From Microbacterium gubbeenense DSM 15944 (GTDB lineage: Bacteria > Actinomycetota > Actinomycetes > Actinomycetales > Microbacteriaceae): DNA of 53,846 bases. Positions 9,024-17,185 of this stretch are shown one piece after another. The DNA lies in contig NZ_AUGQ01000016.1 of the NCBI RefSeq assembly GCF_000422745.1, positions 1 to 53,846 on the forward strand. Direction: 5' to 3'. A program made the position numbers and the translations under genes. The notes under the pieces were generated by a model. That model was not told where the DNA came from. It saw only the letters and a program-made list of their open reading frames with translations, and did no database searches. Positions within the stretch are counted from its first letter, which is position 1. Every line of letters starts with the position of its first letter.

Positions 9024-11848
9024 CCACCACAAGGAACCAGATGAACTCTTCCAGCCCTGCTCCTCGCGTCACCCGTGTGCGCCTCGAGCGCCGCAACGAT
9101 GGCGCTTTCGCCGACAGCCCCAGCCCTCGCTTGAGCTGGATGGTCGAGACCTCAGCATCAGGATGGCGTCAAGCGCGCGCAGAAGTGCGCCTCGATGCAA
9201 CGCAGACGGTCGCGATCCAGTCCGACGAGTCCGTGTTCCTTGATTGGCCCTTCGCACCGATCGCGCCCTACGCTCGCCATCGTGTTGAGGTGCGAGTGAC
9301 CGGCGCCGATGGGATCACCGGGGACTGGAGCGATCCCGTCGAAGTGCGGGCGGTGTTCGTGCCGGAGAAAGATTGGCGGGCCGACTTCATTGCGCTGGCA
9401 GAACCGCCTACGGCGGCCGCTCCCGCGTTGCTGCGCGCCGAGTTCGACATTGATCGCGCCGTCGCATCGGCGACGCTGTTTTCCACTGCGCGAGGCGTCT
9501 ACCAGGCGGTCGTCAATGGGCAAGACGTCGACGACGCGGTGCTCAAGCCGGGCTGGACGGTTTATCAGTCCCGCCTGCTCCACGACGCCGTCGATGTCAC
9601 CGCTCTTGTGCGCAGTGGGCGCAACGCCCTCGGCATCCGTCTGGCCGGAGGATGGTGGACGGAAGAATGGGGCTTTGCCGGCGCTGGTCAACGGTTCTAC
9701 GGCGAGCAACCGGACGCACTCGCGCAGCTGCGTGTGGAGTACGTCGACGGAACCGTGCTCACCATCGCCACGGATGAACGATGGCGTGCGGCTAACGGGC
9801 CGGTCGTATCGAGCAGCCTCTATCACGGCGAGCGAATCGACCGGCGAATCGACCGAACGGGCTGGGCAGAACCGGGGTACGACGACTCGACCTGGGCGCC
9901 CGTTGCCGTCTCCCCGAGGGACATCGTTCCTGAGGCGATGATCGCCGAACCTGTGCGACGCACCCAAGAGGTCGCCGTCGAGCAAGTCATTACGACGCCG
10001 ACAGGCGCGACGATCCTCGACTTCGGCCAGAACCTCGTGGGTTGGCTGCGCGTGCGTGCCACCGGGGAAGGCGGCGATGTCATCACTGTGCGGCACGCTG
10101 AGGTGCTCGAGCACGGTGAGCTGGGCACACGGCCCCTGCGCTACGCCCGCGCTACCGACGAGTTCGTCCTGAGCGGCGGAGAGGACGTGTTTGAACCGGA
10201 GTTCACGTTCCACGGCTTCCGATACGCGCAGATCGACGGATGGCCGGGGGAGCTCGACATTCGTGACGTTACGGCGATCGTGGTCGGCAGCGACATGCGG
10301 CGCACGGGGTGGTTTGAGAGCTCGCACGACCTCGTCAATCGCCTGCACGAGAACGTCGTCTGGGGGATGCGCGGGAACTTCCTCTCCGTGCCCACCGATT
10401 GTCCGCAGCGCGACGAGCGCTTGGGATGGACGGGGGATATTCAGGTGTTCGCTCCCACGGCGTCGTTCCTCTTCGACTCCGATGCCTTCTTGAGCTCCTG
10501 GCTGCGCGACGTCGCGATCGAGCAGACGGCGCGCGATGGGGTCTGTCCGATCATCGTGCCGCAGGTTCTCGAGTGGGGCGACTTTCCCGCGGCCGCGTGG
10601 GGAGACGCCGCCGCGATCGTTCCCGGGGTGCTGTTCGAACGCTTTGCCGACCGTCGCGCGCTCGCCGAGCATTATCCGCACATGCGAGCGTGGGCGGATG
10701 TCCTAGTCGGGCTCGCCGGCGACCGCATGCTCTGGGAGGGCGGATTCCAGTTCGGTGACTGGCTGGACCCCGACGCGCCCCCGGAACAGGCTGAAGCGGC
10801 CAAGACGGACCCTGACATCGTCGCGAGCGCCTACTTCTTCGCCGCAACGAGGGCCGTTGCCCGCGCCGCGGACGAGCTCGGGATAGCGGACGATGCGCAC
10901 CACTACGCAACTCTGGCTGAAGAGGCCCGCCAGGCGTGGATCCGCGAATACACGACTAAGGGAGGACGCATCGTCTCCGACGCTCCCACGGCCTATGCTC
11001 TCGCCGTCGGCTTCGACCTCGTCACGGGTGAGGCGCGTCAGCGCATGGGCGACCGCCTCGCCAAGCTCGTGCGTCGCGGCGGCTATCGCATCTCCACGGG
11101 CTTCGTCGGCACTCCGCTCATCCAAGACGCGCTGACGACGACCGGCCATGCCGACGTTGCGCGGAGACTGCTGCTGCAGACTCGCGTCCCCTCGTGGCTC
11201 TACGCGGTGACCATGGGCGCCACGACCATTTGGGAGCGTTGGGACAGCATGCTTCCCGACGGCAGCATCAACCCCGGGGAGATGACGTCCTTCAACCACT
11301 ATGCGTTCGGCGCAATCGCGGATTGGCTGCATCGATCGTTGGCGGGCCTCGCATGCGAGGCTCCGGGATGGCGTCGCCAGCGGATCGCTCCCGTGCCGCT
11401 CCACGGTTTCTCGCACGCGTCTGCTCGCCACGAGACGCCGTACGGGATTGCATCGTCCGGCTGGGAGGAGAAGGACGGCGCGATCGTCGTGCGAGCAGTG
11501 GTTCCGCCGAACACTACGGCGGTCGTCGCGTTGCCGGGAGCCGAGCTCTTCGAGGTTGGCTCCGGCACGCATACGTGGACTATCGCTGACCCGCGGCCGG
11601 TTCTTGAGCTGCCTTCGCTGTCGGTCGATTCGTCGCTGGGCGCATTCGTTGACGACGAGCACGCGCGTCAGGTCGTGGTTGAGGCCATCGCAAGCGTGGA
11701 CGCGACGGCGGCTACCGCCTTCGACGCCATGGCCAAATGGGAAGACGGAACGCGTCTGACCGCTGGCGCGCCTATGGTATCCAGCGACGCCATTGCGGCT
11801 GTTTCCCGAGCTCTTGCAGAGCTGAACACCGCTCGCGCACGCGCTTGA
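9020..11848 (+). CDS. Alpha-L-rhamnosidase, GH78
   Basis: A 942-residue inverting glycoside hydrolase that removes terminal alpha-L-rhamnose. After an N-terminal beta region (about 20-110) and a rhamnosidase_N-like domain (about 125-300), the alpha/alpha-barrel (about 420-770) carries the family signature DCPQRDERLGWTGD (Asp460, Glu466, Asp473) and a distal ERWDS (Glu739); beta domain at the C terminus. No signal peptide, so it probably acts in the cytoplasm on imported oligosaccharides. ATG 9020 overlaps the permease stop (ATGA); ATG 9041, preceded by AAGGA, is an alternative. Confidence 0.92.
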   Translation: MTTTRNQMNSSSPAPRVTRVRLERRNDGAFADSPSPRLSWMVETSASGWRQARAEVRLDATQTVAIQSDESVFLDWPFAPIAPYARHRVEVRVTGADGITGDWSDPVEVRAVFVPEKDWRADFIALAEPPTAAAPALLRAEFDIDRAVASATLFSTARGVYQAVVNGQDVDDAVLKPGWTVYQSRLLHDAVDVTALVRSGRNALGIRLAGGWWTEEWGFAGAGQRFYGEQPDALAQLRVEYVDGTVLTIATDERWRAANGPVVSSSLYHGERIDRRIDRTGWAEPGYDDSTWAPVAVSPRDIVPEAMIAEPVRRTQEVAVEQVITTPTGATILDFGQNLVGWLRVRATGEGGDVITVRHAEVLEHGELGTRPLRYARATDEFVLSGGEDVFEPEFTFHGFRYAQIDGWPGELDIRDVTAIVVGSDMRRTGWFESSHDLVNRLHENVVWGMRGNFLSVPTDCPQRDERLGWTGDIQVFAPTASFLFDSDAFLSSWLRDVAIEQTARDGVCPIIVPQVLEWGDFPAAAWGDAAAIVPGVLFERFADRRALAEHYPHMRAWADVLVGLAGDRMLWEGGFQFGDWLDPDAPPEQAEAAKTDPDIVASAYFFAATRAVARAADELGIADDAHHYATLAEEARQAWIREYTTKGGRIVSDAPTAYALAVGFDLVTGEARQRMGDRLAKLVRRGGYRISTGFVGTPLIQDALTTTGHADVARRLLLQTRVPSWLYAVTMGATTIWERWDSMLPDGSINPGEMTSFNHYAFGAIADWLHRSLAGLACEAPGWRRQRIAPVPLHGFSHASARHETPYGIASSGWEEKDGAIVVRAVVPPNTTAVVALPGAELFEVGSGTHTWTIADPRPVLELPSLSVDSSLGAFVDDEHARQVVVEAIASVDATAATAFDAMAKWEDGTRLTAGAPMVSSDAIAAVSRALAELNTARARA

Positions 11849-11853
11849 CCTTC

Positions 11854-11888
11854 CCCTGCTGTGGCGGACGACGTCCGCCACAGCAGGG
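11854..11888. terminator. 16-bp hairpin terminator of the importer-rhamnosidase operon
   Basis: Perfect arms 11854-11869 and 11873-11888 enclose a 3-nt loop, starting five bases after the rhamnosidase stop. No U tract follows. It closes the operon before the small membrane-protein gene. Confidence 0.75.
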
Positions 11889-11926
11889 AGCGAGAGGTTT
11901 GCACGTAGCTCGGTTAATCTGAGCGG

Positions 11927-12196
11927 ATGTCGACCTCGCCACTCACCAATCTGTCGCCGTCGGTCCGTCGGCTCTTGGTAGTGGGATGCATCGTACTGAT
12001 CGTCGTTTTCAGCTCCGGCACGCTGTGGTCGGCGACGGCCTGGATTCTTGACGGCGCCGATGCTGAGGCGTACTTCCCGGGACGAGGCGGAAACACCTCC
12101 GTCGACGCGTGGAAGACCACCCTGCTCTACGGCGCGCTGGCAGGGTTCTCGTGTTGGGGCCTGCGCGGACTGCTCAAAAGTCGCAACGCTCAGTAG
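11927..12196 (+). CDS. Small hypothetical membrane protein
   Basis: An 89-residue protein not recognised as a named family. Two hydrophobic segments (about residues 15-43, LLVVGCIVLIVVFSSGTLW, and about 66-80) flank a polar loop with DGADAEAYFPGRGG, so it is probably a two-helix membrane protein. GAGCGG is only a weak ribosome-binding site. It is the last host gene before the prophage attachment site and has no functional link to the sugar locus that I can see. Confidence 0.6.
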   Translation: MSTSPLTNLSPSVRRLLVVGCIVLIVVFSSGTLWSATAWILDGADAEAYFPGRGGNTSVDAWKTTLLYGALAGFSCWGLRGLLKSRNAQ

Positions 12197-12286
12197 TCGG
12201 CTGTTGAACCGAACCGCCCCCAGTTGAGGCTGGAAAGCGTCGGGCTCAACAGAGCTGAAGTGTCTCATCGACAGTGAGAACTCACC

Positions 12287-12338
12287 GAGGGGCTGACGGG
12301 AATCGAACCCGCGCTATCTGCTTGGGAAGCAGAAGTTC
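12287..12338. repeat. Left attachment site: displaced tRNA-Gly 3' part
   Basis: The 52 bases match 52928-52979 except at 12316 (A here, G at 52957). They cover the acceptor 3' strand, T arm, variable loop, anticodon arm and one D-stem-side base, but not the D arm or 5' acceptor strand, so no functional tRNA is encoded. This is the original host end of the gene, pushed away by integration. Confidence 0.92.
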
Positions 12339-12505
12339 GGCTTTGGTCTATTCCGTAGTGTTGATTAATGCGTCTGACCAGGTCATTCCGCCACACAGAC
12401 ATGCTCATCAACGCGGGTCAACGCGCCCCAAAATGGCGGGTAAGTAGCGGTTCTGCGGGAGGGGCCGAGGCCTCCTCGTTGGGGCGATCGCTTCGTCCGG
12501 CCTGC
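12339..12505. other. Prophage left end, no gene seen
   Basis: Between the attachment repeat and the promoter of the HicA-like gene. No open frame with a start signal was found. Integrase arm-binding sites could lie here, but I see no clear repeat. Confidence 0.4.
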
Positions 12506-12534
12506 TTGCGCTATCGCTAGCGTAACGCTATGCT
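12506..12534 (+). promoter_or_regulatory. Promoter with embedded palindromic operator for the HicA-like gene
   Basis: TTGCGC (12506-12511) and TATGCT (12529-12534) are 17 bases apart, a good sigma-70-type arrangement. The spacer and first -10 bases hold the palindrome TAGCGTAACGCTA (12518-12530, 6-bp arms around one base), where a repressor would block polymerase. AAGGAGGT follows at 12551-12558 ahead of ATG 12566. Confidence 0.6.
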
Positions 12535-12565
12535 TGACTTGTGACAGGGAAAGGAGGTAGACAAG

Positions 12566-12769
12566 ATGCATAAGGATCTTAAGAAGATCGTGAAGGCCCT
12601 CGAAGCACAGGGCTTTGAGACGGCGGTAACGAGGCGCGGGCACCTGCTCGTCATTCGCGACGGCCGCGTCGTCACGACCTTCAGCGGAACCCCCGGCGAC
12701 GGGCGGTCCTGGAAGAACGCGCTGAGCTATGCAAAGCGCGCCGGGTTCGACTGGCCGCCGAGGCGGTAA
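12566..12769 (+). CDS. HicA-like toxin family small protein
   Basis: A 67-residue basic protein with the compact double-stranded-RNA-binding-like layout of HicA mRNA interferases: an N-terminal helix (KDLKKIVKALEAQGF), then RRGHLLV with His26 at the position of the catalytic histidine, and a C-terminal helix ending KRAGF. In HicA the central motif is usually GSHH; here it is RGH, so activity is uncertain. It has its own promoter, a strong AAGGAGGT and a terminator downstream, and reads opposite to the late genes, so it is likely expressed in the lysogen. The HTH gene at 12834 is a candidate antitoxin. Confidence 0.55.
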   Translation: MHKDLKKIVKALEAQGFETAVTRRGHLLVIRDGRVVTTFSGTPGDGRSWKNALSYAKRAGFDWPPRR

Positions 12770-12776
12770 CCGCAAA

Positions 12777-12809
12777 GGGTCCGGAGGTAGACGAAGTACC
12801 TCCGGACCC
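12777..12809 (+). terminator. 13-bp hairpin between the HicA-like and HTH genes
   Basis: Perfect arms 12777-12789 and 12797-12809 with a 7-nt loop start 8 bases after the HicA-like stop. It could terminate that message fully or reduce read-through into the HTH gene at 12834, for which I see no separate promoter. Confidence 0.6.
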
Positions 12810-12833
12810 GGATCCTCAGCATAGAACGGAGAC

Positions 12834-13274
12834 ATGATGCAGCACTACACGGCCGAAGCGGAAGTCGCCCGCACCGGCGAGCTCACCCACGACCAGATCG
12901 ACCTGGCGATGGACCACCTCGCCGACCACGCCCCGTCGCTGTCGGTGACGTCGCGCGGGCACCACGCCGCCCGTATTACCTTCGCTGCCGATAGCATCGG
13001 CCAGGCCGCCCGCACCGCGGCGCTCGTGGTCGAGCACGCCCTCGCGAGCACCGTGATCCGCGTGGACGTCATGACCGAGGCGGAGGCAGACTTGCGTGAC
13101 GGCGCAGTCGACGTCCCCGAGCTGCTCGGCGTCACCGAGGCCGCCCGGCTCCTCGGTGTCAGCGTGCAGCGCGTTCGCCAGATGATCGCCGAGGGCAAGA
13201 TCGCCGCACACCGCATCGGCGAGCGTTCCTACGCCCTCACCCGCTCCGAGGTCGAGGCAAAGGCAGCGGCCTAG
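12834..13274 (+). CDS. HTH protein, candidate antitoxin or prophage regulator
   Basis: A 146-residue protein. Residues 1-90 form an alpha/beta region of unknown type; residues about 100-140 (LLGVTEAARLLGVSVQRVRQMIAEGKIAAHRIGERSYAL) are an excisionase/MerR-like helix-turn-helix. Lying downstream of a HicA-like gene and behind a palindromic operator, it could be the antitoxin that represses the pair, but it is not recognisably HicB. AACGGAG precedes ATG 12834; ATG 12837 is an alternative. A terminator follows directly. Confidence 0.6.
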   Translation: MMQHYTAEAEVARTGELTHDQIDLAMDHLADHAPSLSVTSRGHHAARITFAADSIGQAARTAALVVEHALASTVIRVDVMTEAEADLRDGAVDVPELLGVTEAARLLGVSVQRVRQMIAEGKIAAHRIGERSYALTRSEVEAKAAA

Positions 13275-13284
13275 CCGGAAACGA

Positions 13285-13336
13285 CGAAAGCGCCCCGGCA
13301 CCCTCCCATCACAGGAGAGCGCCGGGGCGCATTTCG
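13285..13336. terminator. Bidirectional terminator between HTH and holin genes
   Basis: GCGCCCCGGC (13290-13299) pairs with 13321-13330, and flanking CGAAA/TTTCG extends the stem past one bulged A. The A/T ends give a T-rich tail in both directions. It separates convergent transcripts: the plus-strand HTH gene and the minus-strand late operon ending with the holin. Confidence 0.8.
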
Positions 13337-13353
13337 TGCACAGCCCGCCAGGG

Positions 13354-13605
13354 TCAGCGGGTCGTCTGGTACTCCTCGGGCACGCCCTTGGAGATGATGT
13401 CGAGCGCAGACGCGGCACCCGCCAGCGCAGCCGATACGAGCGCGCCACCGGCCGCGAGGCCGATGCCGAGGAGCGCGTCCCCGGTCGTCGGAATCGCGAT
13501 CGCGCCGAGCGGGATCACACTCGAGAGCGCCTGCGTAGCAGTTCGAACGAAGCCACGCTTCGCGGCGAGCCGCACGTCCGCCGGGACGACCTTTGCGCGG
13601 CTCAC
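13354..13605 (-). CDS. Putative holin
   Basis: An 83-residue protein with a basic N terminus, two hydrophobic stretches (about 27-45, SVIPLGAIAIPTTGDALLG, and 47-65, GLAAGGALVSAALAGA) and a charged C terminus, the usual plan of a two-helix holin. It overlaps the endolysin stop by four bases (GTGA) and is the last gene of the late operon. Holins assemble lethal membrane holes that release endolysin. The assignment rests on size, topology and position. Confidence 0.65.
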   Translation of the reverse strand: MSRAKVVPADVRLAAKRGFVRTATQALSSVIPLGAIAIPTTGDALLGIGLAAGGALVSAALAGAASALDIISKGVPEEYQTTR

Positions 13606-14510
13606 GGCGTGAGCCCCTGCAGTCGTGCGATTCGGCGCTCGACGGTCCAGAGGCCGCCGGAACCGAAGTTGTTCGACGAGGCGTTGCGGATCATGCCGTC
13701 GCTTCCGCGGTACGCGACATGCATGGGGACGCCCATCGCGGTACCGATGTTTTCCACCGTGTAGCCGTTGTTACCCTCCATGTAGGGCACGCCCGCCTGG
13801 CGGAGGTTGCCAACCGTATTCGAGCTGGTGATGTGCCGGATGTACTGGTTGCCGATGAGGTAGTAGTGGCCGAGGGCCTTGTCCTTGACGAGGTACATGT
13901 CGTCTCCGTTCTCTGTGGTGGGGTTGGGTGCGCCACCCGCGAGGCGCTCGCGGATGAACGGGATGGGGTCGATCGCGGTGTTCGACATGTCGTGCGTGCC
14001 GAGCTGGATCTCCAGGTGCAGGTGCGCGCCGTAGACGCCGTCGGCAAAGCCGGATCCGTTGGAGTTCGAGCCGCTCGTACCGACCGTGCCGACGTAGTCG
14101 CCCCGCTTGATCGGGGCCCCTTCGCCGCCGTAGTACTGCGGCCGGTAGGACACGAACGAGCCGTTCTCGTACCGGCCCTCCGTGTCCTGGTGAACCGCGT
14201 TCAGGTGGAAGTAGCGCGAGATGAAGCCGTCGTGCTGGATCCACACCTGACGCCCTCCCGCGGCCCAGCCGGGGGGAACATCGAGGTCGCCGTTGTCCAT
14301 GTACGGCGGACGGAAGAACACGCGGCCGTCGGCCACCGCACGGACGTTCCAGCCGATTCCCGGCGCGAAGTCGTACCCCCGGTGGATGCGGCCGTTGCGC
14401 GGTGCTCCGTACAGGCCGCCCGCGTCGACCGCGGGGTACGGGATCTCATTGCGATAGGCCGATTCGGGGTCGTCGGCGTACGCGACCGGCCACTGCATAT
14501 CTACAGCCAT
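13602..14510 (-). CDS. Endolysin, M23-family peptidase
   Basis: A 302-residue lysis enzyme. The M23 (LytM) zinc endopeptidase domain is N-terminal, with metal ligands His43 and Asp47 in HRGYD and the HLHLE motif (His163, His165); it would cut peptide cross-bridges in peptidoglycan. Residues about 200-302 form a separate C-terminal region, possibly cell-wall binding, with KDKALGHYYLIGNQYIRHI and a second similar stretch. No signal peptide, so holin-dependent release is expected. GAGAGGAG lies ahead of ATG 14510. Confidence 0.88.
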   Translation of the reverse strand: MAVDMQWPVAYADDPESAYRNEIPYPAVDAGGLYGAPRNGRIHRGYDFAPGIGWNVRAVADGRVFFRPPYMDNGDLDVPPGWAAGGRQVWIQHDGFISRYFHLNAVHQDTEGRYENGSFVSYRPQYYGGEGAPIKRGDYVGTVGTSGSNSNGSGFADGVYGAHLHLEIQLGTHDMSNTAIDPIPFIRERLAGGAPNPTTENGDDMYLVKDKALGHYYLIGNQYIRHITSSNTVGNLRQAGVPYMEGNNGYTVENIGTAMGVPMHVAYRGSDGMIRNASSNNFGSGGLWTVERRIARLQGLTP

Positions 14511-14522
14511 TTCTGGCTCCTC

Positions 14523-14903
14523 TCATCTGGGTAGGTCGTCGGGCCACTCCGGCGGCGGCGGGGGCTTGCCGTCCCAGATATGGCTTCGGTGCTTGTACAG
14601 CAGGTCGCGGTAGCGGTCGGCGCGGTCGACGAGGATGCCGTTGCGCTCCTCCATCGACGTCAGCCGTCGCTCGGTCTCCGTGATGCGCGCCTCCTGCGCG
14701 GTGCGGTGGCCGCCAAGCTCCTCCTGGAGCTGATCGGCGAACTGGTTCGCGGCGTCCACCTGGGCGGCGAGCGCTTTCACCTCCGTCTCGCGGCGCTTCG
14801 CCTGCGAGGCGATCCAGGCCCCCGCAATGCCGCTGATTGCTGTGAGCACGACGCCTGCGAGCGCGATCACGGGTGGTGGCGTTCGCAGCAGCAGGTCGAT
14901 CAC
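14523..14903 (-). CDS. Membrane-anchored coiled-coil protein of the lysis region
   Basis: A 126-residue protein with one N-terminal membrane segment (about residues 11-33, VIALAGVVLTAISGIAGAWIA), a long charged coiled coil (about 36-100) and a proline-rich end. The shape is like spanin-type or accessory holin proteins, but Gram-positive hosts need no spanin, so its role is open. GTG 14903 overlaps the stop of a 30-residue frame (GTGA), suggesting coupled translation. Confidence 0.6.
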   Translation of the reverse strand: MIDLLLRTPPPVIALAGVVLTAISGIAGAWIASQAKRRETEVKALAAQVDAANQFADQLQEELGGHRTAQEARITETERRLTSMEERNGILVDRADRYRDLLYKHRSHIWDGKPPPPPEWPDDLPR

Positions 14904-14992
14904 GTGGCTGCCTCCGCCCCGGCCGCGCGCCGCGGCGCGCGGCCGACCGGTGTTATTGCGGTCTGCTCGATGGTGGGTGCCCGCGTTTGCAC
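14900..14992 (-). CDS. 30-residue ORF with strong ribosome-binding site
   Basis: The frame starts at GTG 14992, behind a perfect AAGGAGG seven bases upstream, and its stop overlaps the next start by four bases. The product, beginning MQTRAPTIEQTAITPVGR, matches no family I know. A 26-bp perfect GC-only palindrome (14920-14945) lies inside it, so it may be a leader whose translation opens an RNA hairpin and lets ribosomes reach the coiled-coil gene. Confidence 0.45.
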   Translation of the reverse strand: MQTRAPTIEQTAITPVGRAPRRAAGAEAAT

Positions 14993-15021
14993 GGCGGTTC
15001 CTCCTTCGGGGTCGGCGCAGG

Positions 15022-15045
15022 ACGCCCGGCGCTGTGGCCGGGCGT
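15022..15045 (-). terminator. Hairpin directly after the GH18-like tail gene
   Basis: Arms 15022-15030 and 15037-15045 form a 9-bp GC-rich stem with a 6-nt loop, abutting the stop codon at 15046. It may end or attenuate tail-gene transcription before the lysis genes. Confidence 0.55.
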
Positions 15046-17172
15046 TCATGCGTTCAGTCGTTTCGTTTCGGGCGGGAGGAGCCCGCCTTGCATGAGGTCC
15101 CACAGCCGGACGTCCTCCTGCCCGAGGGACCACATCGCGATGCCCGCGAAGCCGTAGTCGAATGCGGCAACCGCGCGCCAGTGCAGGACGCCCTGCGGGT
15201 CGTGTACGTAGATGATCCGCGCGTAGTCGGCGTCACAGGCGACGAGGCGGCCGACCCACACGTCGTGGTCGCGCGGCACGATCGTCACCGTGTGGGCGAC
15301 GTCGGCGGCCAGCGGCGACGGGTTCCAATGGTGGAGCGCCCAGTCGCGGGAGATCGACGCGTCGCGTGTCTCGTGCTCGTCGACGTCCGCGTCGGGCCGG
15401 AACTGCGAGTTCTCGTCGCGCCAGGTGACGCCGGTACGGGCGATGCCGCCAAGTTCCATCTCCTCAGCGATACCCGGCGCTTCGATCTGGACGGTGACGC
15501 GCTCGCGTGGCATGTACCACCAGCCGTCGCCGAGGTAGAGGTGGTCGAGCCACATCTCCGCGCCGAGGCCGGTCCGGAACGACGTCGCCTCGCCCGGGGC
15601 CGCCTGACCCGATGCCGAGAGCATCGTCGGGATTCGCCCTTCCTCGGTGAGCCCGAAGTAGGCGCGTGCAGAGTTCTCGCGCACTCGCAGCGCGAGGACG
15701 AAGCGTTGCTCCTGTGGCGCAGCGCCCGCCTCGCGAGGCGTCACATACGCGGACGCCTCAACCGTTCCGGAGCGGACCAGCTCGAGCAGACCCGTCACGT
15801 TGCTGTAGCGCACCGCCCAGCCCTGGGAGTAGATCGAAAAGCGGCCATCGGAGGCGAACTGCCCGCGTGCCTGCACGTACAGCGGCTGCTCGCCGAAGTC
15901 GTTGTCGTAGGTCAGCACGCCCGAACCGCGCCACTGGCGGTACGAACGGAGCGCGTCGACGATCTCCCACTCGCCCTCGCGGACGTAAGCCGTCTCGGAC
16001 GTGATGTAGTCGTCGAGGATCGTCGCGGCGACCGGGTCGCGCTGCAGCAGGTCGAGGGTGAACCCGAACCCCGTCGACGGCTCGACGAGTTCACCGCTCT
16101 CGGAGACGACACGGCGGGGCTCGATCGTGTACACCGCGTGCTCGTCGGTGGCCCGGTTGTCGACAACGTCCCACCGCGGCTCCGCCACCGGCTGCCCATA
16201 GCGGGTCGTGTAGTGGCGGCCGTCGAAGGTCTCCGACACGACGCCGAGTGACGAATCGAACATCGACGGTTCGAGCCAATCGTAAACGTCGGTGTACCCC
16301 CAGAGGGACTGGCTGTCCTCATCGCGGTAGACCACCCAGCCGATGCGCTCGTGCGAGCCGTCGCCGTGCGGAGCCCCCTGGGTGCCGTCGCCGGTACGGA
16401 AGCCCGTGAAGTGCTGCCACGCGGCGTAATACGTTCCCGAGTCACCGCGCCAGCCCGACTCGTTATCCGGGTAGGCATGGATGGTCCAGAAGTAGGCGTA
16501 GAGCGGCACCCCGAGGCTGACCTTCGCCGGGTCGACCTGCGATGCCACCCAGCCAGCGACATCGCGCACCCAGAAGCCGGGCGCGATCGGGCCGGGCGCG
16601 GACCCCATCCATGCGAAGTCGTACGTCATGATCTCGACGTGGTCGACGATCGCGCCGAGCTCGGCGTACCGCACCCAGTCCTCGCCGCCGACCGAACCGG
16701 ACGCCGTCAGCGGCGGGAGCGCGCACGCGGCCTTGCGGCCGAGCAGGTGAGCGCGGTCGGCGACGGCCTGGTAGATCGCCTCCGACTGCGCCGGGTCACC
16801 GTCGCCGCCCTGCTCGAGGTCGATGTCGACGCCGTGCAGCCACGGATACGCAGTGAACACGTCCTCGACGGCGTCGGCGAGCGCAGCGCGAGCGGTCGCG
16901 GATCCGCGCAGCGCATCGAAGATCTCCCGCGGTGCCTCATCCGGGTTGTCCATGTTCCGGAACGCCGCCCACCAGCGGATGTGCGGCCAGCGCTCCCGGT
17001 AGCCGTCCAGCACGGCCGGGTCGAGCGTTTCCGCCAGCGATCCGTCGGTGGACACGTACCAGCCGAAGATGCTCACGTCCGTGAGGCGGTCGCCGTAGTG
17101 GGTGAGCACCATGTCGATCCGGTCGGAGATACCGAGGTGGCCCACCCAGCACCACACGTCTTCGTTCGCCAC
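15046..17172 (-). CDS. GH18-like minor tail protein
   Basis: A 708-residue protein. The first 330 residues form a glycosidase family 18-type barrel: WLHGVDIDLEQ holds Asp116, Asp118 and catalytic Glu120 in the DxDxE arrangement, followed by EIMTYDFAW. The rest is beta-rich, with YVREGEWEIVDALRSYRQW and a long stretch resembling carbohydrate-binding or tail-spike modules. Its place between tail-tip and lysis genes suggests a tail-associated wall or glycan-degrading enzyme. I set the start at GTG 17172, behind GAGAGGAG. Confidence 0.75.
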   Translation of the reverse strand: MANEDVWCWVGHLGISDRIDMVLTHYGDRLTDVSIFGWYVSTDGSLAETLDPAVLDGYRERWPHIRWWAAFRNMDNPDEAPREIFDALRGSATARAALADAVEDVFTAYPWLHGVDIDLEQGGDGDPAQSEAIYQAVADRAHLLGRKAACALPPLTASGSVGGEDWVRYAELGAIVDHVEIMTYDFAWMGSAPGPIAPGFWVRDVAGWVASQVDPAKVSLGVPLYAYFWTIHAYPDNESGWRGDSGTYYAAWQHFTGFRTGDGTQGAPHGDGSHERIGWVVYRDEDSQSLWGYTDVYDWLEPSMFDSSLGVVSETFDGRHYTTRYGQPVAEPRWDVVDNRATDEHAVYTIEPRRVVSESGELVEPSTGFGFTLDLLQRDPVAATILDDYITSETAYVREGEWEIVDALRSYRQWRGSGVLTYDNDFGEQPLYVQARGQFASDGRFSIYSQGWAVRYSNVTGLLELVRSGTVEASAYVTPREAGAAPQEQRFVLALRVRENSARAYFGLTEEGRIPTMLSASGQAAPGEATSFRTGLGAEMWLDHLYLGDGWWYMPRERVTVQIEAPGIAEEMELGGIARTGVTWRDENSQFRPDADVDEHETRDASISRDWALHHWNPSPLAADVAHTVTIVPRDHDVWVGRLVACDADYARIIYVHDPQGVLHWRAVAAFDYGFAGIAMWSLGQEDVRLWDLMQGGLLPPETKRLNA

Positions 17173-17185
17173 GGGTGGGCTCCTC

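Noticed and set aside
12287..12338. A second tRNA-Gly gene at the left end
   Set aside because: It lacks the D arm and 5' acceptor strand, so it cannot form a tRNA; it is the att duplicate.
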